NCBI GenBank assembly: GCA_017646305.1
Contig: JAGCMR010000140.1
Span: forward strand, 1-8,950
From: Spirochaetaceae bacterium
GTDB lineage: Bacteria > Spirochaetota > Spirochaetia > Treponematales > Treponemataceae
Direction: 5' to 3'
DNA length: 8,950 nt
Position numbers and translations under genes: made by a program. Numbering within the stretch: the first letter of the stretch is position 1; each line of letters begins with the position of its first letter. A model generated the notes under the pieces. The model saw only the letters and a program-made list of their open reading frames with translations. It searched no databases and was not told the origin of the DNA. Below are positions 6,401 through 8,950 of the stretch, piece by piece.

Positions 6401-6770
6401 CATTTATTTTTTGTAGGAGCCAAGCTCCTACAACGCCAGATATTCCTCCTAAAAATCCACCTACCAAGTCTGCCACCCAATCTAGGATAGAAGCATAACG
6501 ACCTGGTACAAAATATTGGTGGATTTCGTCTACAATACCATAGGCAGCTACAATGAGGGTAACAAGAAGAATGTGCTTTACAGGTTTTTGTAACCAAGCT
6601 TCCTTTTTAAACCACCAGGTCCAGAAAAAACCTAAACCTGCAAAGCAAACAAGATGAATCAGCTTGTCAGATACTGAAGGTAGCTGAACTGTTTCTAGGG
6701 TTCCAGAGGAAAGATACCAACTGATTCCCATGGTAACGAGGGCAGGTAATTTAAGAATTATCTTTTGCAT
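6372..6770 (-). CDS. VanZ-like family membrane protein
   Basis: A 132-residue membrane protein with about four transmembrane segments, near residues 5-21, 34-54, 66-80 and 97-121. The family motif is clear: DEIHQYFVPGR (81-91), then DWVADLVGGFLGG (97-109), with acidic and polar residues at conserved places. VanZ itself gives low-level teicoplanin resistance, but most homologues are chromosomal and of unclear role, so no resistance claim is made. The N-terminus MQKIILKLPALVTMGISWYLSS matches the usual start. The longest open frame begins six codons earlier at a GTG (6788), but an extended -10 box overlaps those codons and favours the ATG at 6770. The last 29 bases overlap the 3' end of the secreted protein gene on the other strand. 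It is divergent from the dtxR-like gene. Confidence 0.87.
   Translation of the reverse strand: MQKIILKLPALVTMGISWYLSSGTLETVQLPSVSDKLIHLVCFAGLGFFWTWWFKKEAWLQKPVKHILLVTLIVAAYGIVDEIHQYFVPGRYASILDWVADLVGGFLGGISGVVGAWLLQKINAKNSDSLQS
6411..6433. repeat. Perfect 10-bp hairpin between convergent genes
   Basis: TTGTAGGAGC (6411-6420) and GCTCCTACAA (6424-6433) form a perfect 10-bp stem with a three-base loop. It begins 11 bases after the secreted protein stop codon and lies inside vanZ codons for about residues 113-120 (VVGAWLLQ). A T-run precedes it on the plus strand, but no T-run follows on either strand. It is therefore not a standard intrinsic terminator. It could still protect the 3' end of, or end, the ligase/secreted-protein transcript. 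Confidence 0.6.
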
Positions 6771-6778
6771 TGCTGTTG

Positions 6779-6807
6779 ATTCTATCACTAATAGCTTTTG
6801 AATTAAA
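6779..6807 (-). promoter_or_regulatory. Promoter of vanZ-like gene
   Basis: On the minus strand, TAGAAT (6784-6779) is preceded by TG with one base between (extended -10, TGA-TAGAAT). A weak -35 TTTAAT (6807-6802) stands 17 bases upstream. The ATG at 6770 begins eight bases after the -10 box, so the leader would be 0-2 bases and has no ribosome-binding site. Confidence 0.5.
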
Positions 6808-6882
6808 TACCATTGTATACATTTGATAGAGTATTTATATAACGCACATAGTTTTTTTTTTCAACTTATGTTATAAATACCC
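6804..6882. repeat. Inverted repeats in the vanZ/dtxR control region
   Basis: TAAATAC occurs three times: at 6804-6810, inverted at 6831-6837 (GTATTTA), and at 6874-6880. The second and third copies lie in a longer inverted pair, GAGTATTTATATAAC (6829-6843) and GTTATAAATACCC (6870-6882). The first copy overlaps the vanZ -35 region and the third overlaps the dtxR -10 box. A separate 8-bp palindrome, TGTATACA, lies at 6814-6821. This fits operator sites for a regulator of both promoters, possibly the DtxR-like protein itself, but AT-rich chance similarity cannot be excluded. Confidence 0.4.
6869..6877 (+). promoter_or_regulatory. Extended -10 promoter of the dtxR-like gene
   Basis: TGT-TATAAA (6869-6877) is an extended -10 box ending exactly six bases before the ATG at 6884. 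No -35 box is evident; instead a run of ten T lies at 6852-6861. A leaderless transcript beginning at the ATG is predicted. Confidence 0.6.
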
Positions 6883-6883
6883 T

Positions 6884-7252
6884 ATGTATGAATCTGGTGA
6901 AAATTATTTAGAGGCAATCTTGATTCTGGAACAAGAGAATGTTATCGTTCGTTCCATAGATGTGGCTCATAAATTGTCTGTTTCTAAGCCCAGCGTTAGT
7001 CGAGCAATGGGAATTTTGCGTCAGGATGGATATATCGAAATGGCCGATAACGGTCCCATTTTTCTTACTGAAAAGGGACGGGAGCTGGCAGTAAAGATTT
7101 ATCATCGTCATTGTATCCTCACTGAATTTTTGGAAAAAGTGTCAAAGGTTTCTCATCAGCAGGCTGAAGAAAATGCCTGTCGCATCGAGCATATTCTTGA
7201 TGAGGATGTATTCCAAGGAATTCAGAAATTCATGAAAGAAAATTTATCATAG
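6884..7252 (+). CDS. DtxR/MntR-family metal-dependent transcriptional regulator
   Basis: A 122-residue repressor of the DtxR/MntR family, which binds DNA as a dimer when loaded with Fe(II) or Mn(II). The N-terminal winged helix-turn-helix (about 5-62) includes SIDVAHKLSVSKPSVSRAM and the wing GPIFLTEKGRE. The dimer region (about 65-122) carries probable metal ligands His76, Cys99, Glu102 and His103 (CRIEH), aligned by eye with the primary site of DtxR. Glu10 and Asn7 align with MntR Glu11 and Asp8, so the N-terminal ligand set is not typical of either. There is no C-terminal SH3-like domain, and the protein is about 20 residues shorter than MntR. The start ATG has no ribosome-binding site and sits six bases after an extended -10 box. 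argH follows after 11 bases and is probably cotranscribed. The metal and targets are not determined; autoregulation is inferred from upstream repeats. Confidence 0.88.
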   Translation: MYESGENYLEAILILEQENVIVRSIDVAHKLSVSKPSVSRAMGILRQDGYIEMADNGPIFLTEKGRELAVKIYHRHCILTEFLEKVSKVSHQQAEENACRIEHILDEDVFQGIQKFMKENLS

Positions 7253-7258
7253 GGGTGA
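7251..7258 (+). promoter_or_regulatory. Ribosome-binding site of argH
   Basis: AGGGGTGA overlaps the dtxR stop codon and lies five bases before the ATG at 7264. It matches the anti-Shine-Dalgarno complement at seven of eight positions. It contains the in-frame GTG at 7255, which is therefore unlikely to be the start. Confidence 0.7.
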
Positions 7259-7263
7259 ATATC

Positions 7264-8682
7264 ATGGAGTCAACAGCAAAGGGAGCTATGGAAGGCGGAA
7301 ATCATGCTGCATTGTGGCATGGCAGATTTGAGGAAGGGCCTGATGCCCAGGCTGTAGAATTTGAAACCTCAATCTATGTAGACCAAAGGATGGCTCAGGA
7401 TGATATTGCAGGAAGCATGGCTCATGTGGCTATGCTTGGAGCCAGTGGAATTATCCCCCAATCTGAGGCTGACCAGATAATTCAAGCTCTGGAAGGAATC
7501 TCAAAGGATTTGGAAAGTGGGGCCTTGACCATAGATTATTCTGCTGAGGATATTCACTCTTTTATAGAGGGAGTGCTGACAGATAGAATAGGGGAGGCTG
7601 GTAAGAAGGTTCACACTGGCCGTAGCCGTAACGACCAAATTGCCTTGGATGAACGCTTGTATTTGCGTCATGCAATTCCCACCTTGCAGGGAAAGATTCA
7701 GACCTTAGTTTCTGTTTTGGTTGATATTGCAGATGAACATAAGGAAAGCCTGCTCAGTGGATATACCCATCTTCAGCGGGCCCAGCCTGTTACCCTGGCT
7801 CACCATCTGTGTGCCTGGTGCTGGATGCTGCAGCGGGATTATCAGCGGTTGGAGGATGCTCTGTCCCGTATTCAGCTGAGTCCCTTGGGAGCTGGTGCCT
7901 TGGCAGGGAGCTCTCTCCCCTTGAACCGAGAGATGGTGGCCCAAACCTTGGGATTTGCCGGTGTTACTCCTAATTCCCTTGATACTGTGGCTGACCGTGA
8001 TTATTGCATTGAGTTTACTGCGGCCTTCTCTCTGTTAATGACCCATCTTTCTCGCTTTTGCGAGGAGGTGATTATCTGGTCAACAGAGGAGTTTAAGTTC
8101 ATGGACCTGTCAGAAAAATGGTCCACAGGCTCCAGCATCATGCCCCAAAAAAAGAATCCTGACTTTGCTGAATTGATTCGTGGCCGCACTGGACGTGTTT
8201 ATGGAAATCTCATTGCCCTACTTACCATGGTGAAGGGCTTGCCCTTATCCTACAACCGTGACATGCAGGAGGATAAAGAAAGCCTCTTTGATGCCTATGA
8301 CACAGTAAGTTCCTGCCTTGAAGTATTTACCCAGATGATTGGAACTGCACGTTGGAATACGGAACGAATGGCTGCTTCCTGTACAGGAGGCCACGCCAAT
8401 GCCACTGATGTTGCAGAATATCTTGTTCGCAAGGGAATGCCCTTTAGAACAGCCCATGGAGTTGCAGCAAAGGCTGTACGAATGTGTATTGATCGAGGCT
8501 GTAACATAGAAGACTTACCTCTAGCAGATTTACAGTCATGCTCCAATCTTATTGAGGATGATATCTACTCTCTGATTACACCTCAAGCCTGTATGAAAGC
8601 CCGCAATCTTACTGGTGGTCCTGCACCAGAGGCTGTGGCAGTGCAGATTCAATCTTTACGGGAATGGTACAGGGGACACTAG
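7264..8682 (+). CDS. argH: Argininosuccinate lyase
   Basis: ArgH cleaves argininosuccinate into arginine and fumarate, the last step of arginine synthesis, in the cytoplasm as a homotetramer. The 472-residue protein belongs to the fumarase/aspartase superfamily and has all the expected motifs. These are HTGRSRNDQ (117-125), GYTHLQRAQP (166-175) with the conserved Thr-His pair, and the signature GSSIMPQKKNPD (289-300) with the catalytic-loop serine. LWHGRF near residue 18 replaces the common LWGGRF, a mild difference. The length is normal. The frame extends three codons upstream to a GTG (7255), but that GTG is part of the ribosome-binding site, so the ATG at 7264 is chosen. It follows the DtxR-like regulator by 11 bases, probably in one transcript. 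argG and other arginine genes are not in the window. No clear terminator follows. Confidence 0.96.
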   Translation: MESTAKGAMEGGNHAALWHGRFEEGPDAQAVEFETSIYVDQRMAQDDIAGSMAHVAMLGASGIIPQSEADQIIQALEGISKDLESGALTIDYSAEDIHSFIEGVLTDRIGEAGKKVHTGRSRNDQIALDERLYLRHAIPTLQGKIQTLVSVLVDIADEHKESLLSGYTHLQRAQPVTLAHHLCAWCWMLQRDYQRLEDALSRIQLSPLGAGALAGSSLPLNREMVAQTLGFAGVTPNSLDTVADRDYCIEFTAAFSLLMTHLSRFCEEVIIWSTEEFKFMDLSEKWSTGSSIMPQKKNPDFAELIRGRTGRVYGNLIALLTMVKGLPLSYNRDMQEDKESLFDAYDTVSSCLEVFTQMIGTARWNTERMAASCTGGHANATDVAEYLVRKGMPFRTAHGVAAKAVRMCIDRGCNIEDLPLADLQSCSNLIEDDIYSLITPQACMKARNLTGGPAPEAVAVQIQSLREWYRGH

Positions 8683-8733
8683 CTCTTATATATCAAATAT
8701 CCTGATTTAGATAATAAATGAGCGAAAAAGTTC

Positions 8734-8762
8734 TTGACGAATGGCATTTTTGGGGGTAAAAT
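8734..8762 (+). promoter_or_regulatory. Promoter of cydA
   Basis: TTGACG (8734-8739), a 17-base spacer and TAAAAT (8757-8762) match the sigma70 consensus at five of six positions in each box. Transcription should begin near 8769, giving a leader of about 56 bases, unlike the leaderless genes elsewhere in the window. Confidence 0.75.
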
Positions 8763-8769
8763 TCTGTAT

Positions 8770-8800
8770 CAACAATGTAATTCTACATAGTTAGATGTTG
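8770..8800 (+). repeat. Nested inverted repeat in the cydA leader
   Basis: CAACA (8770-8774) pairs with TGTTG (8796-8800). Inside it, ATGTA (8775-8779) pairs with TACAT (8784-8788) around a four-base loop. It begins at about the predicted transcription start, so it could be an operator for a redox or oxygen regulator or a leader hairpin. It does not match a Rex or FNR consensus that I recognise. Confidence 0.3.
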
Positions 8801-8811
8801 TATAAAAGGAT

Positions 8812-8817
8812 AGGAGG
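8812..8817 (+). promoter_or_regulatory. Ribosome-binding site of cydA
   Basis: AGGAGG lies seven bases before the GTG at 8825 and supports that start. The in-frame ATT at 8822 sits at the same distance as the ligase ATG from its GGAGG, but ATT starts are very rare. Confidence 0.75.
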
Positions 8818-8824
8818 AACTATT

Positions 8825-8950
8825 GTGGACACTTTGAGCTTAGCTCGAGCCCAGTTTGCAGTTACCACAATCTATCACTTTCTCTTTGTACCACTGACCA
8901 TTGGTCTGTCATTTTTAGTGGCAGTGCTTGAGTCTGTGTATGTAAAGACA
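8825..8950 (+). CDS. cydA: Cytochrome bd oxidase subunit I, partial
   Basis: The first 42 codons of CydA are present before the right edge. The segment LSLARAQFAVTTIYHFLFVPLTIGLSF is highly typical of the subunit I N-terminus. It includes the RxQF motif (8-11) and His18 (IYHFLF), which corresponds to the conserved His19 heme ligand of the E. coli enzyme. CydA with CydB reduces oxygen to water using quinol at the cytoplasmic membrane and has high oxygen affinity. The start is GTG, preceded by a good ribosome-binding site and a near-consensus promoter. cydB is expected downstream but is not visible. In a spirochaete this would point to oxygen scavenging or microaerobic growth, which is inference. 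Confidence 0.93.
   Translation, partial: MDTLSLARAQFAVTTIYHFLFVPLTIGLSFLVAVLESVYVKT

Noticed and set aside
6771..6788. GTG start for the vanZ-like protein at 6788
   Set aside because: It has no ribosome-binding site, an extended -10 box overlaps these codons, and homologous N-termini fit the ATG at 6770.
7255..7263. GTG start for argH at 7255
   Set aside because: The GTG is part of the AGGGGTGA ribosome-binding site for the ATG at 7264.
8682..8723. GCTC/GAGC pair after argH as a terminator
   Set aside because: The stem is only four base pairs with a 34-base loop and no T-run follows, so I do not call a terminator.
1..8950. CRISPR array, tRNA, rRNA, insertion sequence or phage genes
   Set aside because: I saw no regularly spaced repeats, cloverleaf-like segments, transposase or phage-like proteins on either strand. 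The region is ordinary chromosomal sequence.

Overview
The window looks like a normal chromosomal region of a moderately AT-rich bacterium, not a mobile or accessory island. I infer a spirochaete, probably Treponema-like. The acyl-CoA ligase has a spirochaete-style sequence (for example PRGCDSMGAEIRF near residue 100), and the secreted protein downstream resembles Treponema conserved hypotheticals as I remember them. No search could be run, so this placement is inference; a Firmicutes-like relative is the main alternative.

Layout. Bases 1-490 (minus) hold the start of a membrane sensor protein that runs off the left edge. Divergent from it is a family 4 glycosyltransferase (582-1919, plus), which meets thiI (1920-3122, minus) tail to tail with no gap. 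From the thiI start a divergent promoter region drives a long-chain acyl-CoA ligase (3212-5173) and then a secreted protein of unknown function (about 5219-6400). That gene overlaps the 3' end of a convergent vanZ-like gene (6372-6770, minus) by 29 bases. A divergent control region (6771-6883) separates vanZ from a small DtxR/MntR-family metalloregulator (6884-7252), which is followed after 11 bases by argH (7264-8682). The right edge holds the first 42 codons of cydA, preceded by a near-consensus promoter. After the left-edge gene is recognised, no stretch longer than about 300 bases lacks a gene.

How the genes relate. These are mostly housekeeping functions: membrane glycolipid synthesis (glycosyltransferase), fatty acid activation (ligase), tRNA thiolation and thiamine sulfur transfer (ThiI), arginine synthesis (ArgH), metal sensing (DtxR family) and respiratory oxygen reduction (CydA). 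I see no single pathway that ties them together.

The most notable signal is in gene expression. Five genes (left-edge sensor, glycosyltransferase, thiI, vanZ, dtxR) have a recognisable -10 hexamer ending only 6 or 8 bases before the start ATG and no room for a ribosome-binding site. This predicts leaderless or nearly leaderless mRNAs. In contrast, the ligase, argH and cydA have clear Shine-Dalgarno sequences. The pattern also moves the starts of the glycosyltransferase (to 582) and vanZ (to 6770) downstream of the longest open frames. A second signal is the glycosyltransferase/thiI junction, where each gene's intrinsic terminator lies at least partly inside the coding sequence of the other.
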